The notes under the pieces were generated by a model, which searched no databases, was not told where the DNA came from, and saw only the letters and a program-made list of their open reading frames with translations. A stretch of 8,145 nt of DNA from WTAW01 sp050124775 (GTDB lineage: Bacteria; Acidobacteriota; Aminicenantia; Aminicenantales; Aminicenantaceae): contig JASFEP010000199.1 of the NCBI GenBank assembly GCA_050124775.1, positions 1-8,145 of the forward strand. The letters are read 5' to 3'. Shown piece by piece: positions 1 through 6,124 of the stretch. Position 1 is the stretch's first letter. Every line of letters begins with the position of its first letter. The position numbers and the translations under genes were made by a program.

Positions 1-18
1 AGGTGAAAGGAGGTTCTC

Positions 19-327
19 ATGACAAACATGAAGAGCAGACAGTTGATCGGCCTGGTTTTGGCAGTGGTGTTTGCCTTGAGCTTTTCATTCCCGCTCCAGG
101 CCCAAGCAAAATCAACGGCAAAAAAGGTCAATATCAACACGGCGGATTTGAAAGAGCTTCAAACACTCCCCAGGATCGGCGAGAAAGTCGCCCAGCGCAT
201 AATCGATTACCGGAAAGAGCATGGTGAATTCAAAAAGATCGAAGAGCTCATGAAAGTTCAGGGAGTCGGGGAAAAAACGTTCAAACTGTTAAAAGATAAG
301 ATCGAAGTCAGGACCAAAGACAAATGA
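19..327 (+). CDS. Secreted ComEA-like helix-hairpin-helix DNA-binding protein
   Basis: A 102-residue protein with an N-terminal signal peptide: Lys5-Arg7, a hydrophobic core at about residues 9-25, and a likely cleavage after AQA at 28-30. The mature part (about 36-96) is one ComEA-type tandem helix-hairpin-helix unit. It starts VNINTAD and has two hairpins, LPRIGEKVA (50-58) and VQGVGEKTF (80-88), separated by the characteristic Y-R-x-x-x-G-x-F segment. HhH pairs of this kind bind duplex DNA without sequence specificity. In ComEA they capture DNA outside the membrane during competence, but this protein lacks the long N-terminal linker/SLBB region of full ComEA, so natural transformation cannot be assumed. 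The start is fixed by an AAAGGAGG Shine-Dalgarno at 6-13, five bases before ATG 19; the ATG at 28 is less well spaced. Its promoter lies outside the window. It stands alone, convergent with the rdgB-like gene. Confidence 0.9.
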   Translation: MTNMKSRQLIGLVLAVVFALSFSFPLQAQAKSTAKKVNINTADLKELQTLPRIGEKVAQRIIDYRKEHGEFKKIEELMKVQGVGEKTFKLLKDKIEVRTKDK

Positions 328-351
328 GAGAAGGGGCAATCCCCTTCTCTC
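326..351. terminator. Bidirectional hairpin terminator between convergent genes
   Basis: A perfect 11-bp stem (GAGAGAAGGGG paired with CCCCTTCTCTC) closes a CAAT loop. It begins inside the stop codon of the rightward HhH gene and lies three bases beyond the stop of the leftward rdgB-like gene, so it can end both transcripts. There is no long U-tract on either side. The leftward transcript continues ATTTGTCTTTG, which is moderately U-rich; the rightward side is poor. It may therefore work mainly as a leftward terminator or as a 3'-end-protecting stem. Confidence 0.65.
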
Positions 352-354
352 TAC

Positions 355-990
355 CTATGTGTTTGTCCAGTGAAAGTGTTTTTTGAGAAAAGATTTGAGC
401 TGTTCCAGGGCCAGTCCGCGGTGACTGATGGTGTTCTTCTTTTCTGGTGAAAGCTCTGCAAAGGTCTTATCGAGGGGGGGATAATAGAATATGGGATCAT
501 AACCGAAACCGTATCGGCCCCTTTTCGACGATGTTATGATTCCCCTCACTTCACCGGTGATCTCTGTGAGGATCTGTCCACCCTGAGAAAGGGCTAGACA
601 AGAGATGAAACGGGCTCCCCTCTTGTTTTCTGGCACGCCGTCCATCAACCGGAGAACCTTTTCAATATTTTTTGCGTCCGTTGCTCCAGGGCCCGAAAAC
701 CGAGCTGACCGGACTCCTGGATCTCCATTTAAAAAATCGATCGCTAAGCCCGAATCTTCACCCAGAGTCAACCCCTTCCACATCTGTCCGTAAAAAAGGC
801 TTTTCCCTCTCGCGTTTGCAAGGAAAGACGAACTCTTTTCCTCATAGATGTCTGTCGACTCAACATCGAGGAGGGAAACCGTTCCGAGGGGAAGCTCCCT
901 CAAAAAAGAACCGATCTCCTCGGCTTTTCCCTTGTTCGTCGTGGCAATGAGGAGTTGAGTGTCAGTCAATCTTGATTTCTTGGATCCCAT
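355..990 (-). CDS. rdgB: RdgB/HAM1 family non-canonical purine NTP pyrophosphatase
   Basis: A 211-residue cytosolic enzyme of the ITPase/HAM1 family, which hydrolyses dITP, ITP and XTP to the monophosphate and pyrophosphate, keeping deaminated purines out of DNA and RNA. Family motifs appear in order: ATTNKGK (16-22, nucleotide-binding S/TxNxxK), NARGK (59-63), GEDSGL (77-82, with the likely catalytic Asp79), PGVRSARFSG (91-100), GFGYDPIF (161-168, base recognition), FAEL (177-180) and SHRG (189-192). The length is slightly above the usual ~195-205. The ATG at 990 overlaps the upstream mgtC-like gene by 29 bases. A TTG at 969-967 would shorten the extra N-terminus to five residues before the first strand, nearer the family norm, with an 8-base overlap. 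Neither start has a strong Shine-Dalgarno, so the start is uncertain. It is the second gene of a leftward pair, probably translationally coupled to mgtC. Confidence 0.94.
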   Translation of the reverse strand: MGSKKSRLTDTQLLIATTNKGKAEEIGSFLRELPLGTVSLLDVESTDIYEEKSSSFLANARGKSLFYGQMWKGLTLGEDSGLAIDFLNGDPGVRSARFSGPGATDAKNIEKVLRLMDGVPENKRGARFISCLALSQGGQILTEITGEVRGIITSSKRGRYGFGYDPIFYYPPLDKTFAELSPEKKNTISHRGLALEQLKSFLKKHFHWTNT

Positions 991-1609
991 CCATGCTCAG
1001 AAGACTCTGATTGAACTTTTGTTCTTTCTCTTCGGATGCAGGAAATGAGAAGGATATTATGGATTCAGCTCCTTCCTTCCGGTGGGTGATCTCCTTGAAT
1101 TTGATACCCTCGTGGAGAGCGAGTTTTTTTATGTTGAGGAGAACCTCTCTTGCAGCTCTGGTCTTCAATTCATAGCGGTAAAGAAGCCTTTCTCTCGGCA
1201 GTGCCTCTATTCGCGTGAAGAAGAGGAGGACCAGAATGACAATTCCAGAGAAAATGACGGCGATCACGTAGTAACCGGCGCCGATCACTAGACCCAATCC
1301 TGCCACGGCCCAGATCGTGGCTGCTGATGTCAGCCCTTTTACACTTCCCCTTGCTTGAAGGATGGTGCCCGCCCCTATGAATCCCACGCCGGTGATGACG
1401 GCGGCAGCGATCCGGGCGACTTCATTGGAGCCCGCTCCCTCTTTTCCGTACAGGAGCTCTCCGAGGATTATCATCATTGTCGCGCCGACACAGATCAGGA
1501 TGTTGGTCCTGAATCCTGCAGGCTTCTGGCTTGTCTCTCTCTCAAAGCCGATCAGTCCGCCGAGAGCGACGGCCAGCAAAAGTTTCAGCGCCACTTCTAA
1601 AAGGTCCAT
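962..1609 (-). CDS. MgtC/SapB family inner-membrane protein
   Basis: A 215-residue membrane protein of the MgtC/SapB family. Diagnostic motifs are GFERE near residue 21, PAGFRTNILICVGA (30-43), GVGFIGAGTIL (74-84) and KGLTSAATIWAVAGLGLVIG (91-110). Four to five hydrophobic segments span about 5-22, 37-52, 64-82, 97-113 and 115-131. A soluble tail (about 143-215) fits the small ACT-like cytosolic domain of longer MgtC proteins. Known members help survival in low magnesium, inhibit F-ATP synthase in pathogens, or are simply uncharacterised; homology alone does not give Mg2+ transport. The ATG at 1609 is preceded by an AGAGGGA Shine-Dalgarno about seven bases away. It heads a leftward operon with the RdgB-like gene, which starts inside its 3' end. 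The long structured upstream gap could carry its regulation, but no known Mg2+ leader is recognisable. Confidence 0.92.
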   Translation of the reverse strand: MDLLEVALKLLLAVALGGLIGFERETSQKPAGFRTNILICVGATMMIILGELLYGKEGAGSNEVARIAAAVITGVGFIGAGTILQARGSVKGLTSAATIWAVAGLGLVIGAGYYVIAVIFSGIVILVLLFFTRIEALPRERLLYRYELKTRAAREVLLNIKKLALHEGIKFKEITHRKEGAESIISFSFPASEEKEQKFNQSLLSMDGIQEIKID

Positions 1610-1636
1610 TGGTCTTCCCTCTGCTCCTGCATTTTG

Positions 1637-1668
1637 CTAATTTATCAAAAAAAGGGGAGAGAAACAAC
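1637..1668 (-). promoter_or_regulatory. Weak candidate promoter for mgtC-rdgB
   Basis: Read leftward, TTGTTT (1668-1663) is followed after 17 bases by TAAATT (1645-1640), about 30 bases before the mgtC ATG. Each hexamer matches the sigma-70 consensus only partly (TTG of the -35; T, A, A and T of the -10). It is placed correctly and lies right beside the palindrome at 1669-1682, which is the main reason to list it. Confidence 0.35.
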
Positions 1669-1682
1669 TTTTTCCGGAAAAA
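1669..1682. promoter_or_regulatory. 14-bp perfect palindrome, possible operator
   Basis: TTTTTCCGGAAAAA is a perfect inverted repeat with no spacer. It lies directly upstream of the candidate -35 of mgtC. On the + strand it abuts a perfect TATAAT hexamer at 1683-1688, though no good -35 or downstream rightward gene goes with that. The dyad could bind a dimeric regulator, or could be chance in an A/T-rich stretch; the sequence does not name the regulator. Confidence 0.3.
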
Positions 1683-1811
1683 TATAATACTTCGCAGCGC
1701 AGTGATGACATGAATTTGCGTTGCATTGATCGTGTCCTCTTTGTGTGGTGGAGAAAAGCGTGAGAAGGGCTGAGCGGGCATGGATTATCTCCTTGGAGGA
1801 GATGTGAGCAA

Positions 1812-1847
1812 CCCCCCCCACGTCCGAGCAAGGATTCCTCGCTGGGG
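1812..1847 (-). other. G/C-rich hairpin downstream of the UbiA operon
   Basis: Leftward RNA reads CCCC, then AGCGAGG-AAT-CCTTGCT (7 bp including one G-U, 3-base loop, + strand 1827-1843), then a short bulge and a G8 run that can pair with the CCCC. It sits about 85 bases past the UbiA stop, so it could stabilise or end the operon transcript. No U-tract follows, so it is not a classical intrinsic terminator. Confidence 0.3.
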
Positions 1848-1931
1848 AAACTGAGTGGAATTTCGTTTTCGAACCACTTATGAGGACACTCTGGTATCAT
1901 TCACGGCTCTGGGGATGCTTTCCGGTACGAT

Positions 1932-2840
1932 CTAGGGAAGAGGTTTATCCAGAAATGCGGAGAGAATAAATAGCGCGATAAGGAAAAGGGTGTAGAGTGC
2001 GAACTTAAGATGCATGAATAGTCGCTCCGGTTCTTCCATGACTTCATCTTCCTTCATGGTCTTCCGGAAGAACAGGAAAAAATAGAAAACGACCAAAGGA
2101 GAAAAGAAGAAAAGGGTCTCCAGCTTGAATGTGTAGGCAAAATAAAAAAAGGCGAGGAAGAAGATAACAGCACTTGCTGCCATCCCGAACATCAGAGCCC
2201 CCTCGGAGTATCTCCGGAGAGAATTCCTGTAATTTCCGGCGAGCTCTTTCAAAAGACGGAACTCCGAAAGCCTTTTGGCGATCATCAAGAAGTTGCCGAA
2301 GGCCCACCAGCCCACCAGTATTGAGAGAGGCGGCCAGATCTGCGGAGATGCAAAGGCGAACCACCCGATCAAAAAACGGATGGGGTTGTTGGCAGATTCG
2401 GATATGGAATCCAGAAAAGGGATGTCCTTTGTCCGTATAGGTTTGATGTTGTAAACGAACCCTGCGATAAGAAGGGCCAGGATAGAATAGAAAAAAGGCC
2501 TGCAGAAATGGATGTAAGCCAGGTAAAGACTTGCCGCTGCAATCACGACTCCCATGAGAAGAAAGGGGATCTTTTTGATAGCTCCCTTGACAAGAGGACG
2601 ATTTCGCTTTGTGGGATGGTGCGCGTCATAGGGGGCATCCACGATCTCGTTTATGATGTAGTTGGCCGTCGATATCGCCCATGTCAGGAGAAATGCCAAG
2701 AGAGATTGGAGAATGACCCAAGTGATGTCCGTTGCGAACAGAGCTTCCCTGTACAGATAGAAAAAAGCAGCGCTGCCGACAAAGAGGGCGAGGCTTCTCG
2801 GCCATCTGCCGAGGCGCATCGCTCTGAGATATGCTCTCAT
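1932..2840 (-). CDS. UbiA-family polyprenyl transferase, DPPR synthase-like
   Basis: A 302-residue integral membrane protein with about nine hydrophobic segments (roughly 16-30, 39-63, 91-110, 115-130, 153-164, 169-187, 215-238, 240-258, 280-297), as expected for UbiA. The first metal/diphosphate motif is intact, N64xxxD68xxxD72, followed by HPTKRNRP (75-82). The second Asp-rich region is K138-D139...D144. AKRxxExR at 188-194, followed by a segment rich in Ser and Arg, recalls decaprenyl-phosphate phosphoribosyltransferase (DPPR synthase, Rv3806c type) more than quinone or heme enzymes. That enzyme transfers phosphoribose from PRPP to a polyprenyl phosphate on the inner membrane. The substrate here is inferred. 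The open frame extends to 3098, but that would overlap the methyltransferase by 262 bases; the ATG at 2840 makes an ATGA overlap with its stop and gives the normal UbiA N-terminus. The Shine-Dalgarno is weak, fitting translational coupling. It is the last gene of the operon. Confidence 0.88.
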   Translation of the reverse strand: MRAYLRAMRLGRWPRSLALFVGSAAFFYLYREALFATDITWVILQSLLAFLLTWAISTANYIINEIVDAPYDAHHPTKRNRPLVKGAIKKIPFLLMGVVIAAASLYLAYIHFCRPFFYSILALLIAGFVYNIKPIRTKDIPFLDSISESANNPIRFLIGWFAFASPQIWPPLSILVGWWAFGNFLMIAKRLSEFRLLKELAGNYRNSLRRYSEGALMFGMAASAVIFFLAFFYFAYTFKLETLFFFSPLVVFYFFLFFRKTMKEDEVMEEPERLFMHLKFALYTLFLIALFILSAFLDKPLP

Positions 2841-3757
2841 GGAGAGTTTTCTTTTTTTGCGTAAACTTCGAAAGAATCCCGTAGCGCTAATTTTATAGGA
2901 ATTGTCTTCCAAAACAAAGTCATTTTTGGGTTTTTTACGAGCCATTTCAAAAAGCTGACTCGAGTCAGGAGATAGTGGGCACTGAAGGTCCAGACATATC
3001 TTCGCCATCTCAAAACTCGGAATCCGGACCGGTCGAGGAGAGTGAGCAAACTTTTTTTTGAAAAATAGGCGAGATGGCCCAACCTGAAATGCCACCACGC
3101 TTTCCCCATCGCGTTGGCTGCCAGGCTCTGGATATCAGGAGTCACGAGACAGATCGTTCCTCCGGGTACGAGCGAGTCATGGATCTTGGCGAGAGCCGGA
3201 AGGGGATGGGAGATATGCTCGATAAAATCGACCAGGGTCACGGCTGTGTAGAATTGGCTCTTTAAAGCGACCGTTTCGAGGCCTCCATCCATCAATGTGA
3301 GGCCGTACTTCTCTTTTGCGACTGCAACAGCCCAGGAGCTGGGCTCAATGCCCTCTGTGTCCCAACCCTTTTTTCGGGCCAGGTGCATAAGGATCCCTGT
3401 GGCAGCACCTACATCGAGGAGAGTTCCTTTCTTGGGGTGGATTTTTTCCAGCGTTTTCAGTATGCCCAGAAAGTTTTTTCCTCTCCCTGATGCTTCTTCC
3501 TCGTAATCGGGATCTTCTGTCCGCGTATAGAGCGAGTGGATGAATGCGGGTTTCGGGGCAGGGTTGGCGAACACATGCGTGCAGCTGTCGCACCGATCAA
3601 GGTCCCAGACCTTACCGTAATCGCTGTCCGTGATCTTGATATTGTTTTCGCTGAAAGAGTCGACGTCGAAAGTCCTCTTTCTGAAAGTGACTATGTTTGT
3701 GCCGGAACAGACAGGGCAGCGCGTAAGCCTCTCGAATGGGAAAGGGCCATCTCTCAT
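2837..3757 (-). CDS. Class I SAM-dependent methyltransferase with zinc-ribbon-like N-terminus
   Basis: A 306-residue soluble protein. Residues 14-17 (CPVC) and 56-59 (CDSC) form a probable four-cysteine zinc knuckle, as at the head of several sugar/small-molecule C- and O-methyltransferases. The Rossmann core follows: motif I LLDVGAATG (113-121), the acidic strand-2 end GIEPS (136-140), VDFIEHISHP (176-185), LVPGG (196-200), and the Methyltransf_23-type block GHLAYFSKKSL (227-237) followed by LLDRSGF (240-246). Beyond 250 lies a more hydrophobic, Trp/Leu/Lys-rich tail of about 55 residues that may touch membrane or a lipid-linked substrate. The ATG at 3757 starts one base after the peptidase stop, and its TGA overlaps the UbiA ATG, so all three genes are likely co-translated from one mRNA. 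The methyl acceptor cannot be read from the sequence; a polyprenyl-linked sugar or a quinone-like lipid would suit the UbiA neighbour. Confidence 0.88.
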   Translation of the reverse strand: MRDGPFPFERLTRCPVCSGTNIVTFRKRTFDVDSFSENNIKITDSDYGKVWDLDRCDSCTHVFANPAPKPAFIHSLYTRTEDPDYEEEASGRGKNFLGILKTLEKIHPKKGTLLDVGAATGILMHLARKKGWDTEGIEPSSWAVAVAKEKYGLTLMDGGLETVALKSQFYTAVTLVDFIEHISHPLPALAKIHDSLVPGGTICLVTPDIQSLAANAMGKAWWHFRLGHLAYFSKKSLLTLLDRSGFRVLRWRRYVWTFSAHYLLTRVSFLKWLVKNPKMTLFWKTIPIKLALRDSFEVYAKKENSP

Positions 3758-3758
3758 T

Positions 3759-5951
3759 TCACCGGTTCAAAAAATGTTTAAACCAGAAATCCACATAGTG
3801 ACGGTTGGAAAACGCCCTTTTTGTTCCGCGGAAACCATGCCTCTGATCAGGATAGAGCATGAAGTCGAATTTTATCCCGTGGTCCATAAGCTTGTCGATG
3901 AGCTGTATGGTATTCTGCATGTGAACATTGTCGTCCATATCTCCGTGCGACATGAACAAAATTCCCTTCAAGTTTTTCGCATGGGTTATCGCAGAACCGA
4001 ACTTATACCCTTCTTCGTTTTCACTCGGCCGGTCCATGTACCGCTCCGTGTAGACCGAGTCATAAAGATGCCAGTCAGTCACAGATGATCTGGCATATCC
4101 GTGCGTAAAGTAATCGGCACCGTAGGTGAGGGCCATACAGGTCGTGTACCCTCCGTAGCTTCCCCCGGTGATCCCGATCTTTGTCTGATCAACAAAGGGT
4201 TTGGTATGAAGCCACTTCACGGCTTCGATCAGGTCGAACATCTCCCATTTCCCGAGGTTGCGGTGCATAAGGTCCACGCCCTTTTTCCCGAAATGGCCTG
4301 AACCGCGGTGGTCGGCGCTGAAAATGATGATGCCTTCCTGGGCGAGGTAGAGGTCACTTGTGGAGGGATAGGTGTTGTACACTCTTCCCGAATCCGGGCC
4401 TCCGTAGATGGTAAAAATGACCGGGTATTTTTTGCTTGCATCAAAATTTGGGGGCAATACCCAGTAGGCGGGAAGATCGTATCCATCTTCGGTGGGGATG
4501 GAGAACAACTCTTTTTTGCCCAAATCATATTCGTCCCTGTCTGGCATGCCCATGTCCTTCATCAGGCGGACATAGGTGCCATCTCCCTGATAGAGATTTT
4601 GCCTTGTGGGGGTCGTTGCGTTAGAAAAAGTGTCGATGAAATAACTCCCCTCCGGAGAGACCGAAACCCTGTGGGTGCCCGCCTCCTTAGTCAAGTGTTT
4701 GAAGCCAGTCCCATCCAGATTGACCATGTAGAGATGACTCTCTGTGGACTTCTCCTTCCGGGCGCTGAAAAAGACACGGCTGTTTGTCTCGTCTACGAGC
4801 TCGATACCGGTAACGGTCCACTCCCCTTCGGTCAACCGCCGTTTCAAACTCCCCTCTATGCCATAGACGTACAGATGGCTCCAGCCATCCGCATGGGTGC
4901 GGAGGAGGAAGCCGCTCCCGTCTTTGAAAAAATACAGGTCTTCGAAAAATTCGACCCATGCGGGTTGTTTTTCTTCGTAAATCTGAGACTTTTGTCCCGA
5001 TTCGAGATCGACGCCATAGATCTTTATATGGTCCTGGCCGCGGTTCATCCACTGGAAGGTCAAACGGCTGCTGTCGGGCAGCCAAAAGGGCCAGGCCACG
5101 TAATGGTCGGCCTTCTCCTCGACATCGGCCCACACGGTTTTTCCTCCGGTGGCCGGGACTATCCCCAGCTTGACATAAGGATTCGGGTCTCCGGATTTGG
5201 GGTATCGTTCGATCTCCAGCTTGCCATGGGTTCCGCCCTTCCTGAAGAGGGGAAAAGTGGGAACAGGGCTGTCATCGAAGCGCACATAGGCCAGCTTCTG
5301 GCTGTCCGGTGACCACCAGAAGGCCCTGTGTCTGGTTCCCCGGCCGAGGATCTCTTCCATGTAGACCCAAGATGCCCAGCCGTTATAGATGGTATCCGAC
5401 CCATCCGCGGTGAGCTGATATTCCAAGCCCTTTTCGATATCCAAAGTGTAGAGATCGTGATCTCGGGTGTATGCGACGAATCGCCCATCCGGCGAAAGCT
5501 GCGGGTTATTTTCTATCCCGATCGTAGCCGTGAGCCTCTTGTATGTGTTTGTTTTTGCGGAATAATGGAAGAGGTCGCCTTTGTGGAGGTACAGAAGGCC
5601 GCTGTAGTCTTTTGTATTGTCGATATGTCCCATGGCTCTTGTCCCTTTGGGGAAGCCTTTTTCGATGAGAGTATAGTCCAGAAAGATGCTTTTTTCGCCC
5701 GTCATGGCATTGACCTTGACCAGGTTCATCTTTTTCGTTTTTTTATCCTGTTCGGAGAGAAGGTAGTGTGTGTCATCCAACCATCTGACCCTTGACATCA
5801 TCATCATAAAACGCATATCCATACCACCATACGCCTGTTGATAGGTCAGCCGCTTTTTCTCTTGTTGTGGAAAAATCGGCGCAGCTGTCATAAATACTAA
5901 GATACTCAAAAATGTGAGCACGAAGGTGTTGTGTTTCCGTTCTCTTTTCAA
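3759..5951 (-). CDS. Secreted S9 family peptidase (dipeptidyl peptidase IV-like)
   Basis: A 730-residue prolyl-oligopeptidase-family (S9B) serine exopeptidase, expected to remove N-terminal dipeptides from peptides in the periplasm or outside the cell. The basic N-terminus and hydrophobic stretch (about 8-27) form a signal peptide. An eight-bladed propeller (about 35-475) carries WVYMEE, whose Glu199-Glu200 match the DPP4 double Glu that holds the substrate amino terminus. The alpha/beta-hydrolase domain (about 490-730) has DHRGSG, the nucleophile elbow GGSYGGY with Ser598, Asp673 in DDNVH and His705 in DQRHGF. The Asp-to-His spacing of 32 equals that of human DPP4. The start is TTG 5951: GGAGG (5963-5959) lies seven bases upstream, and a good promoter covers the alternative GTG at 5990, which would then be untranscribed. 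A methionine cluster (Met49-52 plus Met44 and Met46) follows the signal region. First gene of the operon with the methyltransferase and UbiA protein. Confidence 0.93.
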   Translation of the reverse strand: MKRERKHNTFVLTFLSILVFMTAAPIFPQQEKKRLTYQQAYGGMDMRFMMMMSRVRWLDDTHYLLSEQDKKTKKMNLVKVNAMTGEKSIFLDYTLIEKGFPKGTRAMGHIDNTKDYSGLLYLHKGDLFHYSAKTNTYKRLTATIGIENNPQLSPDGRFVAYTRDHDLYTLDIEKGLEYQLTADGSDTIYNGWASWVYMEEILGRGTRHRAFWWSPDSQKLAYVRFDDSPVPTFPLFRKGGTHGKLEIERYPKSGDPNPYVKLGIVPATGGKTVWADVEEKADHYVAWPFWLPDSSRLTFQWMNRGQDHIKIYGVDLESGQKSQIYEEKQPAWVEFFEDLYFFKDGSGFLLRTHADGWSHLYVYGIEGSLKRRLTEGEWTVTGIELVDETNSRVFFSARKEKSTESHLYMVNLDGTGFKHLTKEAGTHRVSVSPEGSYFIDTFSNATTPTRQNLYQGDGTYVRLMKDMGMPDRDEYDLGKKELFSIPTEDGYDLPAYWVLPPNFDASKKYPVIFTIYGGPDSGRVYNTYPSTSDLYLAQEGIIIFSADHRGSGHFGKKGVDLMHRNLGKWEMFDLIEAVKWLHTKPFVDQTKIGITGGSYGGYTTCMALTYGADYFTHGYARSSVTDWHLYDSVYTERYMDRPSENEEGYKFGSAITHAKNLKGILFMSHGDMDDNVHMQNTIQLIDKLMDHGIKFDFMLYPDQRHGFRGTKRAFSNRHYVDFWFKHFLNR

Positions 5952-5956
5952 TAGGA

Positions 5957-5963
5957 TACCTCC
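5957..5963 (-). promoter_or_regulatory. Shine-Dalgarno deciding the TTG start of the peptidase
   Basis: TTTGGAGGTATCC reads leftward with GGAGG at 5963-5959, seven bases before TTG 5951. No comparable site precedes the GTG at 5990. Confidence 0.75.
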
Positions 5964-5980
5964 AAACTGAATTCTATGAG

Positions 5981-6009
5981 TTTTTATCACTGATGGGCGG
6001 GAATGTCAA
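5981..6009 (-). promoter_or_regulatory. Sigma-70-type promoter of the S9 peptidase operon
   Basis: Read leftward, a perfect TTGACA -35 (6009-6004), a 17-base spacer and TAAAAA (-10, 5986-5981, four of six matches). Transcription would begin near 5974, leaving a leader of about 23 bases that contains GGAGG just before the TTG start. It is the best promoter in the window and helps decide the start codon, because the in-frame GTG at 5990 lies upstream of the predicted transcript start. Confidence 0.7.
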
Positions 6010-6124
6010 TCCGACCAGGGATAATGGAAGCAACCTCCTTCCTGTGACGCCACGGATCGCGTTGTACGGACCGAAACCCTTCCGGATCTGGGATGGCTAC
6101 TCGAAAGAATCGAGGATTCGGAGA

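Larger units (their letters stand above)
1610..1931. other. 322-base gap upstream of mgtC: no convincing gene
   Basis: The stretch separates the end of the leftward UbiA operon from the start of the leftward mgtC-rdgB pair. Open frames here (e.g. leftward within 1637-1900) have no Shine-Dalgarno, no recognisable domain and overlap each other. The sequence is A/T-rich at 1640-1690, with a palindrome and promoter-like elements, and more G/C-rich at 1750-1850, with a run of eight C at 1812-1819 and nearby hairpins. No tRNA fold was found. It most likely holds the 3' end of the UbiA transcript and the promoter/leader of mgtC. Confidence 0.6.

Noticed and set aside
1683..1688. Perfect TATAAT on the + strand as promoter of a small RNA
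   Set aside because: No adequate -35 at 16-18 bases, and no downstream rightward gene or intrinsic terminator to define a transcript.
1860..1885. tRNA T-arm-like GGTTCGAAA on the minus strand
   Set aside because: The flanking bases cannot form the 5-bp T stem, and no acceptor or anticodon arms are found around it.
1637..1900. Leftward small open frame in the gap before mgtC
   Set aside because: No ribosome site or domain; it reads through the G8 run and the palindrome region, so it looks like noncoding sequence.
2841..3098. N-terminal extension of the UbiA frame up to 3098
   Set aside because: It would overlap the methyltransferase by 262 bases, has no membrane or UbiA character, and the ATGA overlap at 2840 gives the family-typical N-terminus.
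4308..5312. Rightward 334-residue open frame antisense to the peptidase gene
   Set aside because: It lies wholly opposite a gene with a clear catalytic triad, has no Shine-Dalgarno or recognisable domain, and is the expected codon-bias shadow.
6107..6119. GAATC-CTC-GATTC hairpin after the membrane protein gene as a terminator
   Set aside because: The stem is only 5 bp and is followed by three U; too weak to call.
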